Positions 34,032 to 47,229 of a stretch of 64,000 bases of DNA are shown piece by piece. How positions within the stretch are numbered: position 1 is the stretch's first letter; every line of letters begins with the position of its first letter. A model generated the notes under the pieces. That model was given only the letters and a program-made list of their open reading frames with translations. It was not told the DNA's origin and searched no databases. Position numbers and translations under genes: made by a program. The stretch spans positions 15,969,235 through 16,033,234 of the forward strand of contig OY747712.1 in assembly GCA_963556495.2 (NCBI GenBank), in the 5' to 3' direction. This stretch comes from Valencia hispanica. Lineage: Eukaryota > Chordata > Actinopteri > Cyprinodontiformes > Valenciidae.

Positions 34032-35085
34032 CAGTGCCTTGCAAAGGTATTCATATCCTCTAAACTTTTTCACATTTTGTCACATTGTAACCACTAACAT
34101 CAATAGATTTTATTGGAACTTTATGTGATAGAGAAACACAATTTGTGCATTATTTGATAGGCCATGAAGTTCAAGAAAAAAGATTCAAGGTTTACTTTTT
34201 TATTATTTACAAAAACCTGAAAATGCTTTGCTACTCATCTAGATAGTAAATAAGATACTAGATACTAGAAGTTTGTTGATTTATAAAATAGGAGATACTA
34301 GATAATAAAGCCTCAGCACTTTATTGAAACACTATTTGCTGTGGTTCCAGCTGCATACTTTTTCATGGTCTGTTTCTATCATCTTTCCACATGGAGACAA
34401 TGAATGTGTTTTTTTGCATTTTTATCTTAGGCAAATACTGTAACTCAAGCTTTGCCAAAAGTTCTCAATTAGATTAGCTCTGTATTTTGACAGGACCATC
34501 TAAACTATTTCATTTTTACTTAGGCTGCATGTTCAGACTGTCCAGTCTGAAGGTGATCTTCTGCAGCAGTCTGGTAGTCTAGTTTTTACAAATTGTGCTT
34601 CTGGATTGCCAGCTTTGCAAGCGCCAGCCAGTAGAGTATCAAGTAGCATTGCACATATGTATTTCAGTTTCCCAAGCTGCATTTTCTTTTGAATAGTTTA
34701 GAAAAAAATATGGAAATAGATGAATTTTCTGTGTATATTTTGGAGTTACATCTCACAGACAAATCTACAAATAGGTGAATCCACAAATACTACACTGTAT
34801 ATAGGTCGGGGTCCACTCTGTGTGTTTCCAAAATCACATTTACTTTCATTGGATTTCTGATCCATGCTAAGGAGGAGCATCCCCACAACGTAGTGTTGCA
34901 TTTTCTTAATCTAAGGTACGATAGTAAAAGAGGCTGAATACAAATGAATGCAACATTTTTCACATTTCAGTATATTTTTTAATCGACGGTTGTACATTAC
35001 TTTGTGTTGGTCTTTTTCATAGAATTACCGTGAAATACATTGAACCTTGTGGTTCTGTTGTGATGAGATGTAATATATTCAGGAT
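34032..35085 (-). mobile_element. Decayed Tc1-like transposon
   Basis: The left end is CAGTGCCTTGCAAAGGTATT then CTTTTTCACATTTTGTCACA. The right side (about 34970-35085) carries the inverted counterpart (TTACTTTGTGTTGGTC, TGTGATGAGATGTAA). The interior is too mutated for a frame. Confidence 0.6.
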
Positions 35086-37079
35086 TAATATAGCAGTGGA
35101 CAGAATCTGAAGGATATTTTTAATCCTTGTTTTCAAAAGATGGAGTAGTCAACTTCTGCTGATACGGAATTAACTTTAAAATTAGCCTTAAAGTCTTTGT
35201 AAATACACACACTCTAGACATCTATGTTTTGATGTTGTAATATCAATTATTGTATTGTGATCGTCTATGTTTAACACATAGAAATATGTCAACTTCGGTG
35301 GCTGCTGTCTATTTTTAAATAGAACGAGACAGAGAGAGAAAAAGAGAGAAAACTGCAGGTGGTTGGCGTTTAATATTTAAGGAGTTGGTGGATTTCAGCA
35401 CCTGCTTGGCATACTGAAGACAAACTCAGTTTTTCTCTGCAGACCTGGCCTGTGGACCCTGTGGCCTCTACAGCACCCTTCATCCCACACCAACCTCGAT
35501 GCAGGCTCCCATCCACCCACTGCAAAGCCTGGTCTGCACCCAAACACTTCGACTTCATGCCTTATTCATCTTCCATAACATGAACATCACGAGTAAGACT
35601 CTCTACCTTGCTGCCACTCCTCGGATTCCAAGATTAATGTAAATCCGGACAAACAAAGACAAATCAGTGGTGGGTGATAATGGACAGGTACTATTTGCAT
35701 TGCAATACAAATTTATTAGATCTGTCTATATGCAGGAGCAGCCCCGCTTTTTCAACAGTGATGTGATGTCTTGTCTCTTTGGAAAATGATGCTTCCTCCA
35801 AGATGAGGGGTGGAGATAGATGTGTCTTTCTTCATCAAGGGAAATGTTTTGTCATGAGCCCCACTCGCTCCTTTCCTTTTTCTGACAAATCAGCTGCAGC
35901 GCTTTTAAAACCAACATTCGGAGGGGGAAGATATCCCGCCAAGCTCCCTTAGGACTCCAAATTCTTAAGCCTCTTATTTTTGTCCTCTCCGAGGCTCTCA
36001 GCAGGGGATGGATGCAATGTTTTATGTTCAAAATGAAAAGAGCTGTCTCGAAGCATCCCTAATAGCGCTGGGACTGTGTTTGATTGCTTCACTCTGATAT
36101 GAGGGGCTGTTCTTGTGTCTGTTTGGTGCCTATCACTTGCATCATAAATAATGCACTCTCCACCCTGCCCACCCAAGAAACACCTAAACGAAGAGAGCCT
36201 GCACAGCAGACTTTCAGAATGAGAAAGGTTACCTCAAGGAGCACAGCAAACCAGAATAGGAAAGCAACAGGAACTGTTTGACGAGAAAGACTCTGTCTAA
36301 TGGAGGTGTTAATAAATATATGTCTGGTTACTGGAATGATGTGTTTAAGTGTGTGTTGGTCTCAAGCTGCTTGTCTGCATATGCCACCGTTCAGGTTTGT
36401 GGAATAAATAAAGGTGCAAGAAATATAAGGGCTAGTATTGATGGAAAACACCAAACTGTATAGGTAGATACACAAGCCTGTAAAATACAGTAGCTCCCAT
36501 CTCCAAAAATATCATGTCTTTATGTGGGGGGAAAGACGAGACTGGCAGAGAAAGAAATGTGCAATGACATCTATCTCACACATAAAAGTGCTTTCACGCT
36601 GTGCTCCAGAAAACCTGTGACTGAGACATTCCATCAATCGAAAATCTGCCTTCCCTCAACTTTTAATCACCCAGTTTCTGATGAAATACCTTTGCTGGAG
36701 GCAAGTTGGGTCTGTTAATATTGGAAGCAAAGACAAACCAACTTCTCTCCAGACTGCCATACCAATAAAAGACCAATTTAAAAATAAATGTTAAATGTTG
36801 GTCAGACAATAACTAATATATGTGGTTTGCATGTAAAATAAATAAACCTAGCGAGTCATTTAGATAGTAATAATTGAAAAAATCTTATAATCTTTCAACA
36901 GTTAGATATGTTAATGATGTTATGAAGTTGCTGCTTAGTTTGTTAAAAGTTAAACAGACATTTAAAATTCTCAATCAATATGAAAGTAATAAAAGGATGC
37001 CGTTTAGAAGGAAAATCGACAACAGTTTAAAATAGCTTATTTATAACATAAATAAAAGATACAATGAGCACCTTACTCT
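35086..37079. other. Apparently single-copy spacer
   Basis: No gene can be called. 35800-36160 is compositionally balanced, with CCAATCA-like and TTTAAAACC motifs, and could be conserved noncoding DNA. 35430-35560 follows a pyrimidine tract ending in CAG, like an acceptor, but gives no recognisable protein. Confidence 0.3.
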
Positions 37080-38031
37080 GAGACACAACCACACTTTCAA
37101 TGAATACTGCAGTTTCAAAGGAATTCAACCCCTTTTTAAAAGGAGTTTAGTAGAGCATCATTTAGCACATATGACCTGCTGCAAATGGGATTCATAGCCA
37201 GACTCCAGTTTCTGGCAGCTTTCCTGAGGAATCTTAGCCCTCTTCTTATGGACAAAAATGTTTATATCATTAATTTTCTTGGTTTTGCATGATGCAGCTG
37301 ACTTTTTCAAACCCAACCAGAGACTGTCAATCAAAAAAGAGGAATGCTTATGATTATTGTCCTGTTTAAAGGTCCAGTGACTTCCAAGCTTTAGCGTTGT
37401 CACAGACAGGACATTTTCCACCAGGATTTATTGATACTTGATTGAATTTAACTTTCCCTTTACACACTGCTGTTTCCCAGTTCCAACTGAAGCAGAGCAG
37501 CCCCACCACATTCCCAAGCCACTGTTATGTTTCACTCTAGACATGGTGTTCTTTTCAGAGTATGCTTTGTTCATCCTACCCCAGACATAAGCTAAACGAA
37601 AGGCCCTAAACTTTCATTTTTGATCAGTTCACAAAACAGAATCGCCAAAACCAGTCTGGCTTATTTGAACAGCTGCTAGCAAATTTGGGTTGACCTTTAT
37701 TTTTAGGTCAGTAGGGGAGTCCGTGTTGGAGTTCAAAGATCAATCCTCTCAGCAATTATGTATGTGGAATTTGATACCTCAGTTACCATGGGCCTAATGT
37801 TTGCTTTACTGATTAAAGATTTCCCTTTGGCCTGTTACATACCCTTTCAATTTTCGAATGAGGGTTGGTTGAACTGGATTTTATTTTTTTTAATCAGGTT
37901 CAAAGGGGATGTGCATGTCATACTTAATAAACTATCAGCTATCTCAGTTTTGGGTTACTTTGTTTAGGTCTATCACATAAAATACCAATAAAAAACTATG
38001 AAGTTTGTGGGGGATTTTGAACACTTTTGCA
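37080..38031 (-). mobile_element. Decayed Tc1/mariner-like transposon
   Basis: The right end (GGGGATTTTGAACACTTTTG then CAAGGCAA, near 38031) and adjoining GTCTATCACATAAAATACCA are Tc1-type termini. The interior has transposase-like phrases on the minus strand. An 87-codon minus frame at 37158-37421 includes LGSHWTFKQDNNHKHSS, matching the QDN second-Asp block. Confidence 0.55.
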
Positions 38032-38908
38032 AGGCAATATCCTTGGAGCAAGAAGCTTGTTATTGCTTGAGCTTGCTGGAGTTTTTCAGATGTGAGATTG
38101 TGGATTCAGTACAAGCAGCGAGAATCCCTGTGGTTCTTAACCTCCCAGGATATTAACCTACTTTATTCTAATGCTAAACTACGGTGTCATTACACTTAAG
38201 AACACCTTAACTTTAGAAGGTGGACTTCACATCATCAAATAATATCTTCAATCAAAACTAGATTACGTAGAGGTCAGTGACAACCTTGTCTGCCTATGCT
38301 CCACTTACAAAATAGTGAACCACTCACAACAAGACCGAAACAAATTGCATAGTACATGAGACGTACAGGCAGTCTAGCCTTAATTGATAGTCGGATGATG
38401 AATAACAAGAGGACACAAGAAAACACAAATCAATTAATACCGCTCGCAAGACAGCACCCACACAGCTCTGCCAGTAAAACAGAGCGATGTTTGTTGTCTT
38501 GGAGAACAGAAAAATAATAATGAGTGACTGCTTTGGATTTAATTAGTGACAGTGGCAAGATTTCGTCTGTCCTAAGCTATGCTAACATGGGCCCAGTGCT
38601 GGCTGGTTGCACTCTGGCGAATGTCTTCAGACTTCCTCCACAAGTCAGATTTAGCACTACTGTTCACTTTAACATAATCCAATTTATAGATAATTGATTC
38701 TGGGATGCAATCCATCTTAACTTGCCTTCTGGGAAGTATACTACTGGTCACACAACTGAAAAGCTCCAAGACAAGAATGTCCAGCCAAGAAAGCATTAGT
38801 TTGGCCTGAAAGATTCTGATGATCTTCATTATATTAAATAAACTGTCAAAATGCAGCAGACAACACAATATGAAGGTCACCCTATCAAAGGACACAGTTA
38901 CATAAATG
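38032..38908. other. Spacer, no feature recognised
   Basis: No gene or repeat recognised; a minus-strand frame at 38572-38895 lacks signatures. Confidence 0.35.
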
Positions 38909-39051
38909 GAGATGTGCGTAGTAACCAGTTACATTTACTCAGTTACATTTACTTTTATTTTTTCTACACAGTACTTTCTACTTTTACTAGAGTAATATCA
39001 TAAAGTATCACGACTATTACTTGAGTATAATTTTTGGCTGCTCTACTCACC
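38909..39051. mobile_element. Short hAT-like MITE related to 59501-60215
   Basis: Both ends resemble the longer element: GTAGTAACCAGTTACATTTA at the left and TTTTTGGCTGCTCTACTCACCT at the right. No target duplication identified. Confidence 0.5.
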
Positions 39052-39213
39052 TTGAGTAATTTTGCTAAATAAGGTATTTTAACCAAGGATGTGGCAGACA
39101 CAGACCTACAGTTTATGTTAAAGTGAGACTTAACAATCTTCATTGTCCTGATGTTTTCTATTTACTAAATCTGCAGAGATAATTGGAGGTCAAGTGAAGG
39201 TACACTAAACACT

Positions 39214-39508
39214 ATCTCCAGCAATCATCAGGCGAGAGATACAGGTACACCCGACCTGTCCATCGCAGGGCAACACAGAGACACACAGCACAGACATCCA
39301 GGTACGCAAACACTCACACCTAAGGGCAATTTAGAGAGACCAATTTACTAAACAGTTATGATTTTGGACTGTGGGAGGAAGCTGGAGTACCCGGAGGGAA
39401 CCCACGCATGAACAGAGAGAACATGCAAACTCCATGCAGAAGGATCCCAGGCCGGGATTCAAAACCAGTACCTTCTTGTTGCAAGCCAGAGCTACCAACT
39501 GCGCTGTA
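39214..39508 (-). mobile_element. tRNA-derived SINE
   Basis: Minus-strand copy of the SINE at 41830. It has an A-box-like GTTGGTAGCTC and a degenerate B-box (GGTTTTGAATCCC), then the shared body (CTCTCTAAATTGCCCTTAGG, TGTTGCCCTGCGATGGACAG). Mutated pol III promoter, so probably silent. Confidence 0.8.
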
Positions 39509-41829
39509 TATGATTTTTACAATCATTATAAACCAGTATTAATCATTTTGTATCTTTGTATTGAATCTTTGTATTACATTCCAATCCTTGGACTTCATAA
39601 CAAATTCCAACAACATAAACAAGATTACTTTTTCTTTTCTCAAAGAAAAAAAACAAAACAGGGACTCTTTTATTGGTAAACACGGTGGGGAACATAAGCA
39701 TAGAACATAGACATTTTTCTCTGCAGATTTATTCCTAATCAGGCTATTGACATGAGATTCATATCTCTGTCACATACTGGAGTTGCCATGAACCCAAATG
39801 GAGAAGGAAGGACAAGAGAAGCATGTTGAAGCAAGATTTTAACAACCAAAACTCAAAAACTAGAAAACTAGGCTAACAGGAGCGAACGGGGTAACGGCAA
39901 TATATAATCTACCAAGCAGTATTTATGTTGTGGAGTTTGATTACTGAAGGCTTAACAGGTGAGTAGATGAACAGATGAGACAGCTGAGGGAGAGCATGTA
40001 GTTCAGGCACTGAGGCATAGGAACAGAAATACAAGTAAAATAAGGATAAAACACACTTCAACAGATTGTGACACTCAAAAGTGTATTTCACCCCAGGTAA
40101 AATTTCTGACTTATGTAATGTAAGAAAAAGAGAACATGATGAATATTATGTACACACAGTACAATGTTAGATGTATTCTTTCATTTTTCAACTAATCTAT
40201 AAAATATTAAGAAATGTTCAATTACCTAGTATACACACACCCTTAAATTAGCACTTTGTGAAAGAACAAATTTGATTTAAATTCAGCATTTGGTATTCAT
40301 TGGTAGGGCTCTATTGGCATCCCACATCTTGTTTCAATAATATTTGACAACAGTAATTGTCTTGTCCAAAGCCATCTTACATTAAGCCACCTTTTTACAG
40401 ATTTAGAAGCATAGCTGGGCTCACTGTAATGTTGGAAAATTAAATCCATCTTTCCCTTCAGCTTTCCATCAGACATCTGAAGGTTTTGGGTCAGAAATCA
40501 CACTTTTTCAGAACTGTCAGAGATTTAATCTACCTTGATAAAAAAAAACACACCAGGTCCATTGAAATTAAAGTAACCCTAAAGCGTGTCACTTCCGCCC
40601 CTATATGTCACTGGGGGCATAGTGTTCTTTCTCTGATGTGTGGTTTTTATGGCACCATATGTTTCTGGATTTAGGCCCAAAATTTCTAATTTAGTTTTAT
40701 AGTATGATAGCACATTTTTCCACAATGTTATGCAAGATTTAATATTTTTGCAGGCCTACTCTCAAGCCTAGACATATGGAGAAGACAGAAGGCTGTAGAA
40801 CACAAACAGCCTACCTGATCAGTTTCTATTTTGTCTGTTCAATAATTTTGGACAGTTTTTGTAACGTCACTACTAACATATTTGTATTTGTATGTATGCA
40901 CTGGAGAAGAGAAACTCTTTACCAGTGTGTCAGTCCAGAATGAATCTCGGAAGAAAAATCTCAAGTTCCCTTTGCTTCACATGAAAAGTCAAAACCTTGT
41001 TCAGACACTGCAAAAAGAACCTCCGGAAATATAAGGAATATGGGAGTTTCTGGCATGCCATTCTCAATAAATGTCAACAAAGTCACATGGGTCTGTTGAG
41101 ATGTAAATCAAAACCTAAAACAATCAAGGAAAAAAGGAATCCAAGGACTCCTTTGGTTTGTAGACTGTTATTTTTCACGTCCAAAGCTTTTATTTTTCTC
41201 TTCTTTTCAGCTTTGTTCTGTGAAACCTCCATCACTTTGATTCAGTTGTGAATAAAGATCCACTCAAGGACATTTATTATGAAATTTTAAATAAGCCCTA
41301 GAAAAAAAATGCTGTTCAAAGTGCATACAGGTGCATTTATGCTAAATTTCATCATTTAATTTCTCCTCCAGTTAGAGAGCAGAAAACACTTTGAATGTGT
41401 CAACTGACCCATCCGTCAGATGGAAACAGATATCGTCTCATTATCTGTCTTTAAAGGCTGCTTTGTCTCCTTTCACATAATAAGGTGGGTTGTTGATGAA
41501 CTGATTCATAATTACAGGTGAAAAAAATTACTGTACCATTCATCATTTTGTGAATTCTAGCACATCTCCCACAGAGTTGGGTGTGTTGCCCGCTGTTCCA
41601 AAGGAGAGAGATTCTGGGTTCCAGCTGCTAATGTGTCCTGGTTTTGGGACAGATTTTTTCTGGCATAAAGGGCCAGCTTTCCATCCACTTTGAGCTGATA
41701 TTTACCATTGTCAAACATTTCCACTTTTCCTAAAAACAGCTATGATGATAAACCTTTCCAAATGTTTCTTATCCTGATGGATCCAAATGTGCAAAACTCA
41801 TGAAAATCCAAGTATAGCTGAAATTTCAG
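39509..41829. other. AT-rich spacer, possible old Tc1 relic
   Basis: No gene called. 40240-40860 includes phrases such as GGCATCCCACATCTTG and ATATGTTTCTGGATTTAG that recall decayed Tc1/mariner sequence, without ends. Confidence 0.3.
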
Positions 41830-42105
41830 GTTATCGCAGTTGGTAGCACTGATGCCTTGCAGCAAGAAGGTCCTGGGTTCGAATCCCAGCCTGTGCATGT
41901 GTGTGCATCTCCCCGGGTACTCCGGCTTCCTCCCACAGTCCAAAAACATGACTTTTAGGTCAATTGGTCTCTCTAAATTGCCATCAGGTATGAGTGTATG
42001 GTTGTTTGTCCTGTATGTCTCTGTGTTGCCCTGCAATGGACTGACAACCTGTCCAGGGTGTACCTCGCCCCTTGACCGCTGGAGATAGGCACTAATAAAA
42101 TAAAT
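41830..42105 (+). mobile_element. tRNA-derived SINE with intact pol III boxes
   Basis: A-box region GCAGTTGGTAGCACTGATG (about 41836) and a good B-box GGGTTCGAATCCC at 41875-41887, then a body shared with 39214-39508 (CTCCCACAGTCCAAAAACAT, CTCTCTAAATTGCCATCAGG) and an AATAAATAA-type tail. No separate tRNA gene is implied. Confidence 0.85.
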
Positions 42106-42460
42106 AACAAATAATACATCTTGGAGTAATTTTAGAAGAGGTCAGAACCTGTTTATTATCTGATACTTGATGGAGGAACTCCATTTAATTTAATTTACTC
42201 TTTAATCATGCCCAAGCATGTATCAGGATATTGTCGACATTGGCCTTATTTGTATTCATTTCTGGGGAGTATAATTTAAATCATTATTAGATGACAATTA
42301 TTACCATATTAATCCATTCATAGCAGCACACACGAGGCACTTTCATCCACACGCATTCAACACAAACAGTGCACGCACTTTTCATACAGGGAATTTAATA
42401 CTTAACACATTGTTATAGCCTACACTATTATTATACACTATATATATATATATATATATA
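42106..42460. other. Spacer with short (TA)n
   Basis: A TA run at about 42439-42464; nothing else recognised. Confidence 0.4.
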
Positions 42461-43060
42461 TATACAGTCAATGTTACACACATGTAAACATATTGCAGAT
42501 TAGACTAGGCTGATAAACATCCTCCACTCGGCTTTACATACATTTTGACAGCAATCTGTCTCCAGACTTTTTTTTATCCAATTGTCTTCGATATCACGTT
42601 GTCCTAATTCAGTTTAAATTGCTGTATTTCGTTCGACTGTAATTATAGTAACACTACATCTTAATAATTATTTTAAGTTATAAGTTCTTACCTTATGAGA
42701 TTGGGGGGAAAAGAGAGCCGTTGGAGCGCACAGATGGCTGCAGGAGAATGAAGCGGGAGCGCTATATATATACAGTCAATGAGCGGATTAGCCTTTAGCT
42801 TAGCTAGCCAGGTTTAGCATCAGAGCTAAAGGCGCGGGAGCAGAATGGGCGGGACTACGACAGAAATACACGCCCCGCGAGGGCCAAGCAGGGCCGAGTC
42901 TACAGTGAAGATCCCGCCCTTTTGCCCTTTTTAGGAACATGCTGCGTCAGAACCGGGGAGGAGGAGTCTGTAAATCCGCCATGATTTCCCCCATGAACGT
43001 GGTCATTTTGGTCAACGGGGAGGAGTGCGGAAACGCTGTCCATTATTTATACAGTCAATG
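42461..43060. repeat. Segment with three TATACAGTCAATG copies
   Basis: The same 13-mer occurs in the same orientation at 42461, 42769 and 43048. Between the last two lies a GC-rich 290-bp body (GGGCGGGACTACGAC, CCCCGCGAGGGCC) that looks like a MITE. The 13-mer probably marks repeat ends. Confidence 0.45.
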
Positions 43061-43529
43061 GCCCAAGCAGACATGGGTTATCAATGTATCTGGTAGTCTA
43101 TAAACTATGAATTTTAGGATAGAGTAATTATAGCCAGATTTATCTGGTATGAAGTAAGCCTGCAAGTTGTTTACAATTTTCAGTGTTGCAAATTAGCATT
43201 ACTCTGACTTAAAGAAACATGCCAAAAAATGCACAAGCACACAGACAAAAAGGATTATTACAGAACTGCGCTACAGCACATTAACTAATTCGTTAAGAGT
43301 GATTCCCAACTGTCCCATCTCCTTCCTTGCCCTGATCACTTCCTCCTATAAACCAGCTTGCAGTGACTGGTTTACTCTCCAGAAGGCATCACATATTCCT
43401 TGCACACAGATACTTTTTATGCACTCAAATTCACTAGTTCTGGTTGTCTCTCTGGCCGATAAGCTGCCACTAGACAATGTCAAAACCCCACACTTTTTAC
43501 AGCTGCAAGTTTCCATATGTTTGATTGAA
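43061..43529. other. Spacer, no feature recognised
   Basis: Overlapping opposite-strand frames at 43299-43561 have no signature. Confidence 0.3.
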
Positions 43530-44110
43530 ACTTTATGTGATAAACATACAAAGTAATGCACAATTTAGATTGAATAAAAGATGATATATAGCCTTCAAAA
43601 CATTTTACAAAGAAAATTCTAAAATGTGCAGCTTGCATTTGTCTTTAGCCTCCTTTGCTCGTACACCGCTAAATAAAGTCAAGTACAAACTATTGCCTTA
43701 AAAATCCACCTAACATGTGTCTGCAGGACCTGCTAATATCCACTTGGGAAAATGTATAGGACACAGCGAATATTAGGAACAAGGTGCTGGAGTTAGATGG
43801 GACCAAAACCAAGCTTTTCCACAATGCAAGACACACCATCCCCACTGTGAAACGTGATAGTGACATCATCATGCTGTAGGTATTCTTCTCTTAAGCAGGG
43901 GCAGAGAGGTTAGTCAGGAATTATGAAAGAATATGGAAGATACAGTCCTGGTTTGCATCCTGTTGGTGTCTGAGCAAAAATTGAGACTGGGGTAAAACTT
44001 TAAAACTGATCACACAAGATATTCTGGAAAGCAGAATTTGTGGGTCTATCAGTTACGAAAGATCATCTGTGTCAAGAAGGCAGCCCTGGAACCTTATAAT
44101 ACCACCATAT
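43530..44110 (+). mobile_element. Decayed Tc1-like transposon fragment
   Basis: Starts with Tc1-type terminal sequence (CTTTATGTGATAAACATACA). It then shows NKVLELDGTKTKLF, the first-Asp block with changes, and GACACACCATCCCCACTGTG, the following block. Later parts fade; no clean ends. Confidence 0.55.
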
Positions 44111-45909
44111 TTCACTGTCAGTATTATATTCTATTTATCAACAAGACGTACACCTTACAAAAAGTTTTCGTGTTGCCTTGACAATTCACATAATATTTTC
44201 CCCTAAATCTAGGAGATAATTAAGATGTTTTTTATGGAAATGTGACACGGACCTTTGTATTCTTTTTTGTTGTGTTGGGTTCTATGTAAATGTGTGCAGA
44301 TTGGTGTTTCTCCTCACCTTTCCTTTCCTTACAGGGTGTGACAGGCAAGGGCTGCACCAGGCAGGTGACACGCAAGTGCGGCACCAGCTGCAGCAGATCC
44401 GCTCTAATTAGGATAGCAACATAAAAGGGGACAACCAACAGAGTGTGCAATAGCTTACTAATCGGGAGTTTTGGAGGCGGTAAAAGAAGACACTTTGGTA
44501 CAGTAGTTTGCTAAGGCTGTGTCCAAATGCTGCATCCTTGAAGGCCGGATTTTAAGGACAGTTACGTCACAGTGCTGTGAGACTGTCCAAATTCGAAAAT
44601 CCTTCAAATGCGGCCCACAAATGCATCCTTCTTTTCCCTGATTTGAAAGATGGGTCCAGTGTATCCTTCAATGCTCTCCATATCCCAAAATGCATTGCGG
44701 GCTGAACGGCAGATTTTTGTTCCAGCAACAACGAAGCGGCAGGCAAAGTGGGAGGTGGTACAATCTGGTGGTACAAAAATTACAAACTTAAAAACTTAAA
44801 GCGGTTGTGTTGTTTGGCTTTTGTTGTTGGTATAGACATGTATTTTAATATTATTTTGTTAATCAACACTCGTAAACGAGCTCATATGTTAAGCTAATGG
44901 TTCTCCATGTATTGCCCCCCTTATATACAGCTGATGTCGGTTTTTGCAATTAAAGGAAAAAGACCACTCCTTTTGGGAGAAATTATTACCTCTTTAGCGG
45001 GGCAAAATTGGGCCACGGTGGCATGGAGATAGAAGACTAAATCCAGTTACACACCTTAAAGGAGTCTTATTAAGCCTCAAAAACTACATAACCTGTGATC
45101 TTAGTATGTGATCTCTTGTGTTAATTAATGAATTAACATAGTTGCCATGTTCTGCATCTTCACTTATTTTATATTTATTTTATGAAGACAATTCTGGTGG
45201 ATCTGGAGAGGAATGTCACCCCTTTTTTTATAAAAAAGTACTGTATGTGCATGTGCAGCAGTGCGTGAAATACATAATTTATTACTGATTGTGTTAATAA
45301 ATATAGATTTTCTTAAAAGTTTTTGTGTTGCTCTTTTTGTAAATTGTTTTTTGATTTCTTGTTTAGGACATGAATCAGCAAAGGAAGGCTGAGCAGAGGA
45401 GAGGAGGGACCGGATGGATAGACTGTCAATTTATGTTTTAGTCACATTGGTTATTTAGTTGTTCAATGGTTGTTATAAATAAATTTAAAAAAAAGTAAAT
45501 ATTAAGTCATTTTATTGACAGTTACATTATTATTAAAGTTTTTTAAAGACATGAACATAAAGCTTACTTTGAACAATTTAAAATGACTATTGAAAAAGAA
45601 ACAGCAAAAATTGACATGAGGATAAATTATTGTGTAGTTATTCGTAGTTATTCATGCAGGATTAACCTGAATGACCTCTTCCTGGACCGTTCTTTAAGCT
45701 TTATTAAAATAAACAGGCAGTTTTACTGGATCAGCAGAATAAAGATCAGAGATGTGGATGGAGTGTTCCAACTGAGACTTCCAGCTGAGACGTCTTTTCT
45801 GGTTGACGAGGGGAACATCATGCAGGTTGGTCTGCAGAGAGGGCTTAGGGTAGCTTCTTCACACTGTCCACTGCGTCGTCCTGAGCTGACTCAATCAACG
45901 GCCATATCA

Positions 45910-46068
45910 TTAAGACATGTTTAGAAGACAGTTTGTCCCACCAGAAAGCATCGCTGATTTCTCCAAACCAGCCTCATCCTCTGCTACATAATCTTCAAGC
46001 TCATCCCCAGGTGCCACAATCTCACCGCCACTGAGGCAGATGTGGAGAAGAGCGCATGCTGTTATGAC
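45910..46068 (-). pseudogene. Harbinger transposase (HARBI1-like), last exon
   Basis: A splice acceptor (AACACCATTGCAG) precedes an open exon reading VITACALLHICLSGGEIVAP, then DELEDYVAEDEA and on to TAA at 45912-45910. The LLHNIC-type motif near the C-terminus is typical of PIF/Harbinger and HARBI1 transposases; here the Asn between His and Ile is missing in frame. The DDE residues would be in upstream exons, which are not found. It lies within inverted repeats with TAA duplications, which supports the call. Confidence 0.6.
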
Positions 46069-46189
46069 CTGCAATGGTGTTAAAAACATAAAAATATTAT
46101 AAGTTATTGTTGCACTGGTTGTTTAAAAAAATCAATTCAGTTTCTTATTCAGAAAGTGCAGATTTGCAAGACATCACCAGGTAAAAATA

Positions 46190-46287
46190 TATACTCAAAT
46201 TCAAAAATACCTCATTGATCCCAAAAGGAAATTTGTGTATACGTGTGTGTGTGTGTTTGCGTGTGTGCGTGCGTGTGTGTGTATGTA
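46190..46287. repeat. Short LINE 3' tail joined to imperfect (TG)n
   Basis: AAATACCTCATTGATCCCAA then AAGGAAATTTG is a minus-strand LINE 3' end motif. It is followed by a TG-rich run to 46287 within the Harbinger remnant. Confidence 0.5.
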
Positions 46288-46741
46288 TTCTGCACACAAA
46301 GATTTTTTTAAATCAACTGAATACTAGAAAGTGTTATAATGTAATATTTAGTTTTTAAATAGTATATGATAAGTGTGTACATTTGATCACAGGTCACTCA
46401 GTTGCTGAAATTATCCATAAAACTAGCTGAAATTAACTTGTGATTCTGTAGCAGTAAATAAAATATGATTACCTCTCAGCCGGAGATATAAAGCATGCCA
46501 GCGACGGTAAAACTGCTGTAGCTCCTCTAGAATAAAACAAAACAAAACATCATAAGAAAACTGGAAGATTTCTAGCTCCATTTTTACCAGCTTGTGTTTA
46601 GCGTTGTCACGGTTGCTAGGCAACAAGATATTCGCAGAGGAATTAATCTGAAGGCTAGACCGACCGGTTGAGGAAGGACCCGTCCTGTGCAAACCAGGGA
46701 GGAGGGGTCCTTAGAAGGATCCAGAATGGACATGACCCTAA

Positions 46742-47190
46742 AATGACTTTCTGTTCTATGCTTCTTACTAGTTGGTGCCAGTAACGCACCAATTCGTTGT
46801 TTGCCAGCCATGAATAATTATCAAGAAGAAGAAGTGCGCTAATCGGAGAAATACATACAAGAAAGGAATTTACAATCAGCGAGACTTAACCACAGCTGTG
46901 CGACAATGATTTCTATAAAGGAAGATGGCTCACTCACATACACAAGCAGATACACAGGGTCGTGACAGTGAATCAACTGAGGCTCCTTTTGGAGAACACA
47001 AACAAACGTTCTGACCACCGATCTAGAATAGAGCGATCGTTCGGAAATACTCCATAACCTACCTCAGCCAGTCCCTTTTTAAATTATGTATAATAGGAAT
47101 ATGTACATAGTGAGTCAGAAAGGGCTGCTTTGACCCGGAAATATTTAACACACTGCCAACAGGAGGTAAAAACGTTAAGGGGTTAAATAA
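46742..47190. other. Spacer, no feature recognised
   Basis: No gene or element recognised. Confidence 0.3.
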
Positions 47191-47202
47191 CCCCCCCCCC
47201 CC
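47191..47202. repeat. C12 homopolymer
   Basis: Perfect 12-C run. Confidence 0.95.
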
Positions 47203-47229
47203 AAATAAGCAGTCTTTAAAGAATTTAAC

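Larger units (their letters stand above)
44515..46738 (-). mobile_element. PIF/Harbinger-like transposon remnant
   Basis: GGCTGTGTCCAAATGCTGCA at the left and the complement of GGGTCATGTCCATTCTGGAT at the right are imperfect inverted ends. TAA lies on each side (44512-44514, 46739-46741), fitting the 3-bp TWA duplication of this superfamily. A transposase last exon is recognised inside. The remaining space is too short for a full transposase, so the copy is internally deleted. Confidence 0.65.

Noticed and set aside
41830..41900. Functional tRNA gene
   Set aside because: A- and B-boxes are followed by a SINE body present again at 39214-39508; no tRNA fold beyond the promoter boxes was found.
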